A stretch of DNA of 14,359 nt from Bacillota bacterium (GCA_023393115.1 JAEWMS010000003.1:1-14359); one strand, 5' to 3'; positions 7,181 to 14,359 are shown, numbered from the stretch's first letter. A program made the numbers and translations. The notes: generated by a model from the sequence alone, not told the origin.

Positions 7181-7654
7181 ATGTCAAAACTTCTAAACAA
7201 AGTTTTCAATTTCGTCGGATGGGAAGCTATAGATGAGGAAGAGGATGAAGATTTAGATCTTCGTGATACCGACTATAAGGATGAACTCAGAAGTGAACCT
7301 ATTCAGACACACTTTTTTAACAATTCTAAAAAGCAGCAGTCCGGTAAGGTTGTAAATATTCATTCAGCAAATCAATTTAAAATGGTAGTTTCTCAGCCAA
7401 ATACTTTTGATGATGCCCAGGATATCTGTGATCACTTAAAGGCAAAAAAGCCGGTTGTCATAAATCTTGAGGGTATAGAGAAATCAGATGCCCAAAGAAT
7501 TATTGACTTTTTAAGCGGTTCAATATATGCCCTTGATGGTAGTATACAGAAAGTATCCTGTGATATATTTGTTATTGCTCCGAATAATGTTGATGTCAGC
7601 GGAGACTTGAGGGAAGAGCTGAGAAATAAAACAGTATTTCCATGGGCAAAATAG
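7181..7654 (+). CDS. sepF: Cell division protein SepF
   Basis: SepF binds the C-terminal tail of FtsZ, bundles FtsZ filaments and tethers the Z ring to the membrane. The N-terminal amphipathic helix (MSKLLNKVFNFVGW) is the membrane anchor. An acidic stretch (EEEDEDLDLRD, ~19-29) and a flexible linker follow, then the conserved FtsZ-binding core (~64-145) with FKMVVSQPNTFDDAQDICDHLK, VVINLEGI, DAQRIIDFLSGSIYALDGSIQKV and FVIAPNNVDV. Length of 157 residues matches the family. An in-frame ATG at 7163 exists, but AGGGGG (7167-7172) is correctly placed for 7181, and only that start begins with the membrane helix. Confidence 0.96.
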   Translation: MSKLLNKVFNFVGWEAIDEEEDEDLDLRDTDYKDELRSEPIQTHFFNNSKKQQSGKVVNIHSANQFKMVVSQPNTFDDAQDICDHLKAKKPVVINLEGIEKSDAQRIIDFLSGSIYALDGSIQKVSCDIFVIAPNNVDVSGDLREELRNKTVFPWAK

Positions 7655-7710
7655 AATATTATATAGATAAAGAATCTGAAGCATTTTGATTTTTAACGGA
7701 GGTTTTGTTA

Positions 7711-8010
7711 ATGGTAGCAGTTAGGGAAGCATTATTACTGGTTTTATTAGTTTATGAATGGGTAATTATAGCAAGGGTATTGTTATCCTGGTTGCCTATT
7801 TCAAGAGATAATAAAGCTGTAGATTTGCTTTATGCCATTACTGAACCTGTTCTTTCACCTATAAGAAATATGTTAAGCCGGTCACGGTTTATGGCTAATT
7901 CCATGTTTTCAATGATAGACTTATCGCCTATTGTTGCATTCATACTTATAGGTGTATTACGCAGAGCAGTTTATGTTGTTTTTAATATACTTATTAACGG
8001 ATACTATTAA
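7711..8010 (+). CDS. yggT: YggT-family integral membrane protein
   Basis: A 99-residue hydrophobic protein of the YggT (YlmG) family, conserved beside sepF in many Gram-positive bacteria. Two membrane-spanning parts are visible, the first at ~6-28 and the second at ~68-95, separated by a polar loop with the family hallmark: SWLP...D..........TEPVLSPIRNML. Members are linked to division-site and envelope assembly, and in plastids to thylakoid and nucleoid organisation; the molecular role is unknown. The ATG at 7711 has ACGGAGGT seven bases upstream; an in-frame TTG at 7705 lies too close to it. Confidence 0.93.
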   Translation: MVAVREALLLVLLVYEWVIIARVLLSWLPISRDNKAVDLLYAITEPVLSPIRNMLSRSRFMANSMFSMIDLSPIVAFILIGVLRRAVYVVFNILINGYY

Positions 8011-8018
8011 CTTATTAT

Positions 8019-8804
8019 ATGAATAAAAACGAGCTATTGAAGATGGTGTCAGGAATTGAGGATAGGGTTATGGTTTCTCGTCTTTTAGATAAGGCAGAAC
8101 AATGCCGATATTCCTCTTTTGTATATTCGGATTTTCTTTCTCCCCATGAGGCAGTGGTTGCCAAACGAGTATTGAATAAAGTGGATGGAGTTTTTTCTAC
8201 CTTTACCGGCGGTTATGAAGGGGCAGAAAGGGTAATGGCAGCTATGAGCTCGGATTTCATTGACGATGATGACGCTTTGAACAATGCCCCAATAAGCTAT
8301 CTCAGGATAACACCTGTTATTGAAAAGGATTTGTCACACAGAGATTATCTTGGTTCAATACTAGGATTGGGAATTAAACGTGAGAAAATAGGCGATATCC
8401 TGGTTTATGAATCGTATGGAGATGTTTTTCTGGTTGATAAAATATCGGAATATATTTCATTAAATTTGGACAAAATTGGTAATACAAAAGTTGAATGCGA
8501 ATTACAACAGGTTTATCAGTACATTCCTCCCGAAAGGAAAGAGAAAGTCATCAATACTACCGTTGCATCTTTAAGGGCCGACTCGGTGACAGCAAGCGGT
8601 TTTGGAATGTCAAGAACAAAGGTTATGGAGTATTTCAAAGCCCAGAGAGTAAATGTCAACTGGGAAGTGGTTTCAAATCCATCCAAACAGTTGTCTGAGG
8701 GAGATGTTATTTCTATACGCGGCAAGGGTCGGATAGTGTTGGTCAAAGTTGGCGGAACCACAAAAAAGGATCGCATTAATATAGTTATTAGACGTTTTGA
8801 ATAA
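8019..8804 (+). CDS. ylmH: YlmH-family S4-domain RNA-binding protein
   Basis: A 261-residue protein. The N-terminal ~170 residues are the YlmH-specific region (YSDFLSPHEAVVAKRVL, FTGGYEGAERVMAAM, LSHRDYLGSILGLGIKREKIGDILV). The C-terminal S4 domain (~185-258) includes SRTKVMEYFKAQRVNVNW and EGDVISIRGKGR. In Bacillus subtilis YlmH binds the large ribosomal subunit and can substitute for RqcP in ribosome-associated quality control, where stalled chains receive C-terminal alanine tails; earlier work linked it to division. The start lies 8 bp after the yggT stop and has only a poor SD, so translation is probably coupled to yggT. Confidence 0.93.
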   Translation: MNKNELLKMVSGIEDRVMVSRLLDKAEQCRYSSFVYSDFLSPHEAVVAKRVLNKVDGVFSTFTGGYEGAERVMAAMSSDFIDDDDALNNAPISYLRITPVIEKDLSHRDYLGSILGLGIKREKIGDILVYESYGDVFLVDKISEYISLNLDKIGNTKVECELQQVYQYIPPERKEKVINTTVASLRADSVTASGFGMSRTKVMEYFKAQRVNVNWEVVSNPSKQLSEGDVISIRGKGRIVLVKVGGTTKKDRINIVIRRFE

Positions 8805-8814
8805 GGTATTGTAT

Positions 8815-8835
8815 CAAGGAACTGTCAGTTTCTTG
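8815..8835 (+). promoter_or_regulatory. Hairpin directly before the divIVA ribosome binding site
   Basis: CAAGGAAC (8815-8822) pairs with GTTTCTTG (8828-8835), one G-U pair, with TGTCA as the loop. The 3' arm touches the divIVA SD (GGAAAGG, 8835-8841). It could tune translation initiation or mark RNA processing; no effector is suggested. Confidence 0.4.
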
Positions 8836-8845
8836 GAAAGGTTGG

Positions 8846-9316
8846 ATGATTATGAACTATACTCCTAATGATCTGGATAACATTAAATTTAAGAAGAATT
8901 TAAGAGGTTACAATGAGGACCAGGTAAATGAAGTATTAGATAATATTATTCAGGACTATGAGTTATACATAAAGGAAAATGTTGAGCTTAAGGATAGAAT
9001 TTCGGTTTTAAACGAAGGAATACAGCATTACAAAAATATAGAAGAATCTTTGCAAAACACATTAATTGTTGCTCAACAGACCGGTGAAGAGATTAAGAAA
9101 AATTCTTACGAAAAGGCTGAGAACATAGTTAAAGATGCTGAAATAAAAGCTCAGAAGATTATTAACGATGCAAATCAGGAAGTTATCAAAATTCGATTTG
9201 AATACGAAGAAATGAAAAAGAGACTGCACCTTTTTAAGACAAAATCCGAAACTCTTCTGCTTTCCCAGCTTGAATTGCTGAAGCAGCTGTTTAATCCCGA
9301 TAATGATTTAGAGTAA
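8846..9316 (+). CDS. divIVA: DivIVA-domain cell division protein
   Basis: A 156-residue coiled-coil protein that binds negatively curved membrane at poles and division sites and recruits partners. The N-terminal lipid-binding domain shows TPNDLDNIKFKKNLRGYNEDQVNEVLDNI with the family FKK..RGYNEDQV signature; a long coiled coil (~30-150) rich in Glu, Lys and Ala follows. Length matches DivIVA of Bacillus (164 aa). Two starts are possible, ATG 8846 or ATG 8852; the SD GGAAAGG (8835-8841) is 4 bases from the first and 10 from the second, so the choice is open. It ends the operon; the gene order yggS-sepF-yggT-ylmH-divIVA is the classical one. Confidence 0.93.
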   Translation: MIMNYTPNDLDNIKFKKNLRGYNEDQVNEVLDNIIQDYELYIKENVELKDRISVLNEGIQHYKNIEESLQNTLIVAQQTGEEIKKNSYEKAENIVKDAEIKAQKIINDANQEVIKIRFEYEEMKKRLHLFKTKSETLLLSQLELLKQLFNPDNDLE

Positions 9317-9327
9317 TATCTCGGTTC

Positions 9328-9364
9328 AGGCCGTTTGATTATGAAGTTCATAATTAAGCGGCCT
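9328..9364 (+). terminator. Long hairpin after divIVA, possible operon end
   Basis: AGGCCG (9328-9333) pairs with CGGCCT (9359-9364), and inside it ATTATGA (9338-9344) pairs with TCATAAT (9348-9354), with an internal loop between the two stems. There is no T tract after it, so intrinsic termination is uncertain; it could also protect a transcript 3' end. Confidence 0.4.
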
Positions 9365-9469
9365 AATGATTTCTATGTCTTTCATGCCCTTTCGGAACCA
9401 GAATTCTATGCACTTAACATAATCTTGTGCTCTTTACATAAAACCCTGATGGAACAATTCTCGAAAATG

Positions 9470-9478
9470 TGATATAAT
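9470..9478 (+). promoter_or_regulatory. Extended -10 promoter of the ftsK/spoIIIE gene
   Basis: TGA followed by a perfect TATAAT (9473-9478) forms an extended -10; the -35 at 17 bp is poor (TGGAAC, 9450-9455), as is common for extended -10 promoters. Transcription would begin near 9485, about 65 bases before the ATG at 9551. Confidence 0.6.
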
Positions 9479-9484
9479 TTCTTC

Positions 9485-9505
9485 ATATGCCAACAACAGG
9501 CATAT
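9485..9505 (+). promoter_or_regulatory. Perfect inverted repeat at the ftsK/spoIIIE transcription start
   Basis: ATATGCC (9485-9491) and GGCATAT (9499-9505) form a perfect 7-bp dyad around the loop AACAACA. It begins about where transcription should start, so it is either an operator for a repressor or a 5'-terminal RNA hairpin that protects the message. Confidence 0.5.
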
Positions 9506-9550
9506 ATAATTAGTTTAGCCTTTTGATAATAATTGATGAGGGGTGTACTG

Positions 9551-12130
9551 ATGCAAGTCAAAAAGGTACAAAAGAAGAAAAAATATAAGAGAGTGGAAAG
9601 TGGTTTTTCAAGGTATAAAAATGAAATATTAGGCCTTATACTCTTTGCATTTGGTGTTTTATCACTTTTTAGTTTTTTATTTAATAAATCAATGGGAGTA
9701 TTCGGAAAAGTTGTTTCGAATATTCTTTTAGGTTTTTTGGGTATCCCTGCATTTCTAGTTCCTGTGATATTAATCGTATATGGGATTGCAATGATTTTTA
9801 AAAAGGATTCGCATACCTTTAAGCTGAGAATTATATATCTTGGTATTCTTTTGGTTCTTATTTCGTCATATTTGCAGGTCGCTGAATTCAACTATGATGA
9901 TTATTCGGGAAGATCCTTTTATTTGAGTCTGAAGGAATTTTATACACAGGGTACAAAGATTAACGGTGGAGGATTATTCGGAGGACTTATAACTTTACCG
10001 TTCTTAATGACTTTTCAGATATTAGGTACCATAATAATTCTTACTACAATTTCAGTTATAGTTATAATACTTCTAACCAATGTTTCGATGGCAGCATTTC
10101 TCAAGAACGCTTCTGCCTTTTTCTCAAGAAAGGTTAAAGCTGCAAACGAGACTCGAAAAATAAAGAAAGCCGAAAGGATCAAGGAGAGAGAAGCCGCTCT
10201 TGAAGATCAGTTAAATGATGATGAAGAAGAAACAACCTCGGCTGGTAAACGAAAAATTATCAACTTTAAAATAGAAAGAGAAAACCGGGCGAACAAAACT
10301 CCAAAGAAGTTGGGGAAGGACGATTCAGAAGTAGCAGCGACACTGAATACCGAAGCAGCAGAAATGTCGGGTCAGGCTGAGGAGACTTTTACAGTGGGAC
10401 TCACAGGTTTTAATGACGATGTTGCCGACGATTTAGTGGTTGCAGATATAAAAGGTATGGGAATCTCTCCTGAAAGACTTGATTATGATGAACAGAGTAT
10501 TGAAACGCTGGAAAATGATTTATCGGATTCCCCGTCTTCAGGCGTTGCGCAAAGCGGAGTAAATGACAGCGGAAGATCCGACTCATGTAATTCTACAGAT
10601 TCAAGTGTTTCAGAAGATAGCGGTGACATAATAATTCCTCAGGTTGAACCTGCCAAACCGCTTATATATAACTATCCTTCACTAGATTTGCTGGATGAAA
10701 GTAAGGATGATGCTACCAATGTAAAGGCATTGAAAAACAGTGCTTTGGAAGGAGCAAAAAAACTTGAGGATACTCTGAAAAGTTTTGGTGTTGAGGCAAG
10801 AGTCATTAATATCAGCCGTGGTCCAGCCGTCACCAGATATGAGATTCAGCCAAGCCCCGGGGTTAAGGTTAGTAAAATTGTGAATTTGTCGGATGATATC
10901 GCGTTGAACCTGGCGGCAGCCGGGGTAAGAATCGAAGCACCAATTCCGGGAAAGGCAGCGGTGGGCATAGAGGTTCCCAACAAGGAAATGTCAGCAGTAT
11001 TGTTAAAGGACATTCTGGAATCAAAAGAATTTGCAAACCATCCCTCCAAGCTGGCTTTCTCAGTGGGTAAGGATATTTCCGGGGAAACAGTTGTTGCAGA
11101 TATTGCCAAGATGCCTCACTTACTTGTTGCCGGTGCCACCGGTTCAGGTAAGAGTGTATGTATAAACAGCCTTATTATGAGTATTTTGTTTAAGGCATCT
11201 CCTGATGAGGTCAAGCTATTGATGGTTGACCCGAAAGTAGTTGAATTGGGGATTTATAACGGTATACCTCATTTGCTGATACCGGTTGTAACAGACCCTA
11301 AAAAGGCGGCTGGTGCCTTGAATTGGGCTGTTCAGGAAATGGTAAACAGATACAAGCTCTTTGCAGACAAGGGCGTAAGAGATTTAAAGGGGTATAACGC
11401 CATGCTGAAAGCAAACGATGAGCCTGGCATATTGCCGCAGGTAGTCATTATAGTGGACGAGTTGGCAGACCTTATGATGGTGGCTCCCAATGATGTAGAA
11501 GATGCAATATGCCGCTTGGCGCAGATGGCCAGAGCAGCAGGCATGCATCTGGTTATTGCCACCCAGAGACCATCAGTTGATGTCATAACCGGTGTAATTA
11601 AGGCAAATATACCTTCAAGAATATCCTTTGCAGTTTCGTCCCAGGTGGACTCCAGAACCATACTTGATATGAGTGGTGCTGAGAAGCTGCTTGGCAGAGG
11701 GGATATGCTGTTCTATCCGGTTGGAGAACCAAAGCCTCTACGAGTAAAGGGTTCCTTTGTTTCGGACAGCGAGGTTGAAAAGGTAGTTGAGTTCATAAAA
11801 ACACAGGGTTACTCCAACTATGATGAAAACATTATAGAAAAGATAAATGACCACAGTACGGGAAATGAAGAAAACGCCGGTGACAACGATGAATTGCTGA
11901 ATCAGGCCATTGATATGGTGGTTGAAGCAGGTCAGGCTTCGGTTTCACTTGTGCAGAGAAAGTTCAAAGTGGGTTACTCCAGAGCTGCCAGAATAATTGA
12001 TCAAATGGAGGCACGAAACATAGTCGGCCGGTTTGAGGGTAGTAAACCAAGACAGGTGCTGATAACCAGGCAGCAATGGATGGAAATGCAAATGAATGAT
12101 AAGGACAGACAGAATGCAAAACAGCAGTAA
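9551..12130 (+). CDS. ftsK: FtsK/SpoIIIE-family septal DNA translocase
   Basis: An 859-residue ATP-driven DNA pump that clears chromosomes from the closing septum at division or sporulation. After a Lys-rich start (VKKVQKKKKYKR) come four or so membrane segments (~26-46, 55-83, 94-112, 143-177). A charged linker follows (~195-385), with a Ser/Asp-rich part around 325-360. The motor domain follows: ARVINISRGPAVTRYE, LNLAAAGVRIEAPIPGKAAVGIEVPN, Walker A GATGSGKS (528-535, Lys534), Walker B VVIIVDE (631-637, Asp636) and MHLVIATQRPSVDVITG. The C-terminal gamma winged helix (~780-850), which reads polarity sequences, shows QRKFKVGYSRAARIIDQME. The ATG at 9551 has GAGGGG seven bases upstream; an in-frame TTG at 9533 lacks an SD. 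FtsK or SpoIIIE cannot be told apart here; Bacillus SpoIIIE (787 aa) is slightly shorter. Confidence 0.96.
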   Translation: MQVKKVQKKKKYKRVESGFSRYKNEILGLILFAFGVLSLFSFLFNKSMGVFGKVVSNILLGFLGIPAFLVPVILIVYGIAMIFKKDSHTFKLRIIYLGILLVLISSYLQVAEFNYDDYSGRSFYLSLKEFYTQGTKINGGGLFGGLITLPFLMTFQILGTIIILTTISVIVIILLTNVSMAAFLKNASAFFSRKVKAANETRKIKKAERIKEREAALEDQLNDDEEETTSAGKRKIINFKIERENRANKTPKKLGKDDSEVAATLNTEAAEMSGQAEETFTVGLTGFNDDVADDLVVADIKGMGISPERLDYDEQSIETLENDLSDSPSSGVAQSGVNDSGRSDSCNSTDSSVSEDSGDIIIPQVEPAKPLIYNYPSLDLLDESKDDATNVKALKNSALEGAKKLEDTLKSFGVEARVINISRGPAVTRYEIQPSPGVKVSKIVNLSDDIALNLAAAGVRIEAPIPGKAAVGIEVPNKEMSAVLLKDILESKEFANHPSKLAFSVGKDISGETVVADIAKMPHLLVAGATGSGKSVCINSLIMSILFKASPDEVKLLMVDPKVVELGIYNGIPHLLIPVVTDPKKAAGALNWAVQEMVNRYKLFADKGVRDLKGYNAMLKANDEPGILPQVVIIVDELADLMMVAPNDVEDAICRLAQMARAAGMHLVIATQRPSVDVITGVIKANIPSRISFAVSSQVDSRTILDMSGAEKLLGRGDMLFYPVGEPKPLRVKGSFVSDSEVEKVVEFIKTQGYSNYDENIIEKINDHSTGNEENAGDNDELLNQAIDMVVEAGQASVSLVQRKFKVGYSRAARIIDQMEARNIVGRFEGSKPRQVLITRQQWMEMQMNDKDRQNAKQQ

Positions 12131-12148
12131 TTTTATATGCATATTTCC

Positions 12149-12175
12149 CTGGATTAATAATCAGCCAGTCTTTTT
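12149..12175 (+). terminator. Weak terminator after ftsK
   Basis: CTGG (12149-12152) pairs with CCAG (12165-12168), continued by ATT and AAT across a CAG bulge, and a run of five T (12171-12175) follows. The stem is short, but its position 18 bases after the ftsK stop fits an intrinsic terminator. Confidence 0.4.
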
Positions 12176-12243
12176 AATATAATCAAATAAAGAGGTAATT
12201 AGATTAATGCAAAAGATTCAGGCTCCAGGCACAGAATGAAATG

Positions 12244-12264
12244 ATGCAAATTCTATAATTGCAT
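12244..12264 (+). promoter_or_regulatory. -10 box inside an ATGCAA/TTGCAT dyad before the TPR gene
   Basis: A perfect TATAAT (12254-12259) lies 41 bp before the ATG at 12301, and the flanking ATGCAA (12244-12249) and TTGCAT (12259-12264) form a dyad around it. No good -35 is seen at 16-18 bp. A second ATGCAA occurs near 12207. An operator overlapping the promoter is possible but unproven. Confidence 0.35.
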
Positions 12265-12300
12265 TTTTGTAAGCCGGCCGGATATACGTGGGGGTGCAGT

Positions 12301-14133
12301 ATGTTTCTGTTAACTACATTCAATATGGTTCTACTTGTTTTATTGCTGGTGTACGTATTTTATAGGCTGCTGAAGACAAAGAGTATTCTAACTCTTGTTT
12401 CCTTTACGCTTCAGCTCTCTGCTTTGACAATAGTATTACTGTCGCTGATAAATCAGGTTCATACCAGTAATACTATTGAATTGTTTTACCTTATTTGCGG
12501 TATAGTTTTTCCTTGTTTGTTCATTGCCTATGACTATCGTTTAATGATTAAAAAGATTAAGGATAACGGAAGTTTTGACGGGTTTATTACTATTGAGGCA
12601 AATAAAACCGTTATAAATGAAAATACCACAGAAGTTATGAGTATCATTTCAAATGAGGCCTTTGTAAACGATACAATTTCGGAACTTGATTTTATCAGGG
12701 AGGACTTGTTCAAGGGAATAAGAAAAAAGCTAATACAGGCTGAAAATCTATATAATAATGAGTGCTATGACGATGCCTATGAGGTTTATAACAGCTTGAT
12801 CGGTCTGGTAGGCTCTTCATCAAACCTGTACTTTAACTACGCAAATACAATCTTTAAAAAGGGGATGTACAGTGAGGCCCAAGGTTATTACAGAAGGGTC
12901 CTGGAGTTAAATACCCAGCTTATCGAACAGCTAAAAAAGGCTTCAGACAAAGCTTCAAGCAAAACTTCGAACAAGACTTCGAACAAAGCTTCAGACAATA
13001 CTTCACACAATACTTCCTCAAATTCAGAAGCAATTAAAAATATTCAATTTAAGCAATATCTTGTCTATTATAATATCGGCGTAACCTATTTAAACATGGG
13101 TAAACTTGATTTTGCCCTGGACAACTTTGAGAAAGCCCTTGATGTCAATCCTGAGTTCAATATCGCCAAAGAAGGAATAGGACGAATATTTGCTGAAAGA
13201 GGATATAGGTTGGAAGCTGTTAAGTACTACCAGCAAATTCTTGAAAAGGACAGTAATAACTATAACATATCCCTTTTGCTGGGAAAACTCTTCGCTGAGC
13301 TTGAGAACAATGACCAGGCTGAGGAATGTTTCAGAAAGTGCATAAAGCTGATACCCGAAAAACCCGATGGTTATCAAGAACTTGGCAGACTTTTGATGAA
13401 CCGTCAGAGTTATGAACAGGCTGTAAAGGTTTATAAGTCATATATAGCAATAAATGAAGAGGATTTTAACGGACATTACAATCTTGCCAGCTGCTACTTT
13501 AAATTGAAGGATTTGAACAAGGCTGTTAATGAGTATCAAAAAGCGGTTGAATTAAATCCTCAAAGCCACAGCTGTATGTTTAATCTGGCTCTGGTCTATG
13601 AAGAAATGGGAGAGGTTGAAAAGGCAATTGAGCTGTATAAGGGTTCAATTTTGAATAAAATAGACTTTGTTGACGCATATAATAACCTGGGAATTCTTTT
13701 CTCCAAAATAGACAGTCCCATGGAAGCATTGGCTACCTATACAAACGGTATAAAAGCCTGCACCGACAACTATAAATTATATTATAACATGGGTATAGTA
13801 CTGTTTGGGCTAAGAAGGTATGATGACGCAGCTGATGTTTTTAAGCGCGCTATTGATAAGAATCCTGATGATATCGAAATATATTACTACCTTGGTGCTT
13901 CCCTTACTGAGACTAAAAAGTACGAGGAGGCTATAAAGGCTTATAGTAGAGCACTAAACCAAAATGTCAGCGAGCCAGAGATATACTATAATATAGCGGC
14001 AGTATACGCTTTGATGAAGAAACAGGATATTGCTTTGGATAACCTGAAAAAAGCCATTAGCATTAATCCTGAAATCAAACAGCAGGTATACGTGAATAAT
14101 GTTTTCGACTCGCTGCAGGAACAGCTTATTTAA
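12301..14133 (+). CDS. Membrane-anchored TPR-repeat protein
   Basis: A 610-residue protein with three hydrophobic segments at the N-terminus (~2-24, 29-50, 58-80) and a large TPR part. Repeats are visible from ~135 to the end, e.g. YLVYYNIGVTYLNMGKLDFA, NGHYNLASCYFKLKDLNKAV and YYNMGIVLFGLRRYDDAADV, many ending in a Pro after A...NP, which gives about ten or eleven repeats. TPRs bind proteins and form scaffolds; the partner is unknown. Residues 214-241 are a Ser/Thr/Lys/Asn insertion encoded by a 12-bp minisatellite that splits the repeat array. The ATG at 12301 has GGGGG six bases upstream; a longer in-frame start at 12259 lies at the -10 box and has no SD. It follows ftsK by 170 bp with its own likely promoter, so a link to the envelope or division is only positional. 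Confidence 0.85.
   Translation: MFLLTTFNMVLLVLLLVYVFYRLLKTKSILTLVSFTLQLSALTIVLLSLINQVHTSNTIELFYLICGIVFPCLFIAYDYRLMIKKIKDNGSFDGFITIEANKTVINENTTEVMSIISNEAFVNDTISELDFIREDLFKGIRKKLIQAENLYNNECYDDAYEVYNSLIGLVGSSSNLYFNYANTIFKKGMYSEAQGYYRRVLELNTQLIEQLKKASDKASSKTSNKTSNKASDNTSHNTSSNSEAIKNIQFKQYLVYYNIGVTYLNMGKLDFALDNFEKALDVNPEFNIAKEGIGRIFAERGYRLEAVKYYQQILEKDSNNYNISLLLGKLFAELENNDQAEECFRKCIKLIPEKPDGYQELGRLLMNRQSYEQAVKVYKSYIAINEEDFNGHYNLASCYFKLKDLNKAVNEYQKAVELNPQSHSCMFNLALVYEEMGEVEKAIELYKGSILNKIDFVDAYNNLGILFSKIDSPMEALATYTNGIKACTDNYKLYYNMGIVLFGLRRYDDAADVFKRAIDKNPDDIEIYYYLGASLTETKKYEEAIKAYSRALNQNVSEPEIYYNIAAVYALMKKQDIALDNLKKAISINPEIKQQVYVNNVFDSLQEQLI
12940..13023 (+). repeat. In-frame 12-bp minisatellite in the TPR gene
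   Basis: Seven units of 12 bp encode tetrapeptides of the form (A/T)-S-x-(K/N): ASDK, ASSK, TSNK, TSNK, ASDN, TSHN, TSSN. Units at 12964 and 12976 differ only in the last base (ACTTCGAACAAG/A). The length is a multiple of three and of the unit, so copy changes keep the frame. Confidence 0.9.
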
Positions 14134-14134
14134 T

Positions 14135-14219
14135 AGTGAAGAGTGAGGGTGAATAGTTAAGAGTTAAGGAAGGCTTGCTTGCGTAAGCCTGAATTTATTT
14201 ATGACAGTGAAGAGTGAAT
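14135..14219. repeat. Heptamer repeats AGTGAAG/AGTTAAG around a hairpin
   Basis: AGTGAAG (14135), AGTGAGG (14142), a partial GTGAAT (14149), AGTTAAG (14155) and AGTTAAG (14162) follow each other, and AGTGAAG (14206) with AGTGAAT (14213) recur 37 bp later. Between them lies the hairpin at 14171-14190. This looks like a short dispersed repeat element of the heptamer type seen in several bacterial genomes. Confidence 0.7.
14171..14190 (+). terminator. Hairpin after the TPR gene, possible terminator
   Basis: AGGCTTGC pairs with GCGTAAGCCT through eight base pairs, one of them G-U, around a TTGC tetraloop. An AT-rich tail (GAATTTATTT) follows, but no clean T run. It lies 37 bases after the TPR stop and could terminate transcription. 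Confidence 0.45.
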
Positions 14220-14281
14220 GGAAAATCCTATAAGATTAAAATTATTAATACGACTTCTTATTTCAATTCAAATGAACAAAT

Positions 14282-14359
<78 letters not shown>

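Noticed and set aside
9341..9472. Open frame of 43 codons between divIVA and ftsK (begins MKFIIKRPND)
   Set aside because: It has no SD, begins inside the hairpin and ends in the ftsK -10 region; chance is more likely, though a small protein cannot be excluded.
9406..9891. Minus-strand frame of 161 codons over the ftsK start
   Set aside because: It lies antisense to the FtsK membrane region, has no SD and no recognisable motif; it is a shadow frame.
12259..12300. ATG at 12259 as the start of the TPR gene
   Set aside because: It lies inside the likely -10 box, has no SD, and adds residues that are not membrane-like; ATG 12301 has a good SD.

Overview
The window looks like an AT-rich, low-GC Gram-positive (Firmicutes) chromosome, most likely a clostridium of the Ruminiclostridium/Clostridium cluster III type. 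This is inferred from the gene set: a methionine-gamma-lyase-like YnbB protein, a run of yggS, sepF, yggT, ylmH and divIVA, then an FtsK/SpoIIIE translocase, with Bacillus-like promoters and strong GGAGG ribosome binding sites. No tRNA, rRNA, CRISPR array, transposase or phage structural gene was seen.

Layout. (1) Positions 1-1397 hold the 3' end of a polymorphic toxin gene, cut by the window edge, followed at once by a small gene that is probably its immunity protein. (2) Positions 1398-1812 are a gene-poor stretch with a terminator-like hairpin and what look like remnants of broken reading frames. (3) Two minus-strand genes follow: an RluA/RluD-type pseudouridine synthase, and downstream of it, with its own promoter, a MerR-type HTH protein with a long coiled coil that resembles RacA in architecture. 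(4) The divergent intergenic region 3437-3811 carries about eleven copies of a 10-bp tandem repeat, directly against the pseudouridine synthase promoter. (5) Positions 3812-9316 hold plus-strand genes: the YnbB-like PLP enzyme, then from a clear extended -10 promoter at 5114-5143 an apparent operon of a HlyD-like membrane adaptor, yggS, sepF, yggT, ylmH and divIVA. (6) A separately promoted FtsK/SpoIIIE DNA translocase (9551-12130) comes next, then a membrane-anchored TPR protein (12301-14133) with an in-frame 12-bp minisatellite. (7) The end, 14134-14359, has short heptamer repeats around a hairpin and then an uninterrupted run of 76 G.

How the genes fit together. The central block concerns division and the envelope: SepF anchors FtsZ to the membrane, YggT is a small membrane protein, YlmH is an S4 RNA-binding protein, DivIVA marks curved membrane and poles, and FtsK/SpoIIIE pumps DNA through the septum. 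The HlyD-like adaptor has no transporter beside it, and the RacA-like protein may connect to the same theme. The toxin-immunity end is the accessory part. The terminal poly-G is almost certainly a sequencing or assembly artefact. Nothing here is clearly a wholly new system; the best leads are the toxin-immunity pair, the 10-bp helically phased repeat array, the orphan adaptor in the division operon and the RacA-like protein.
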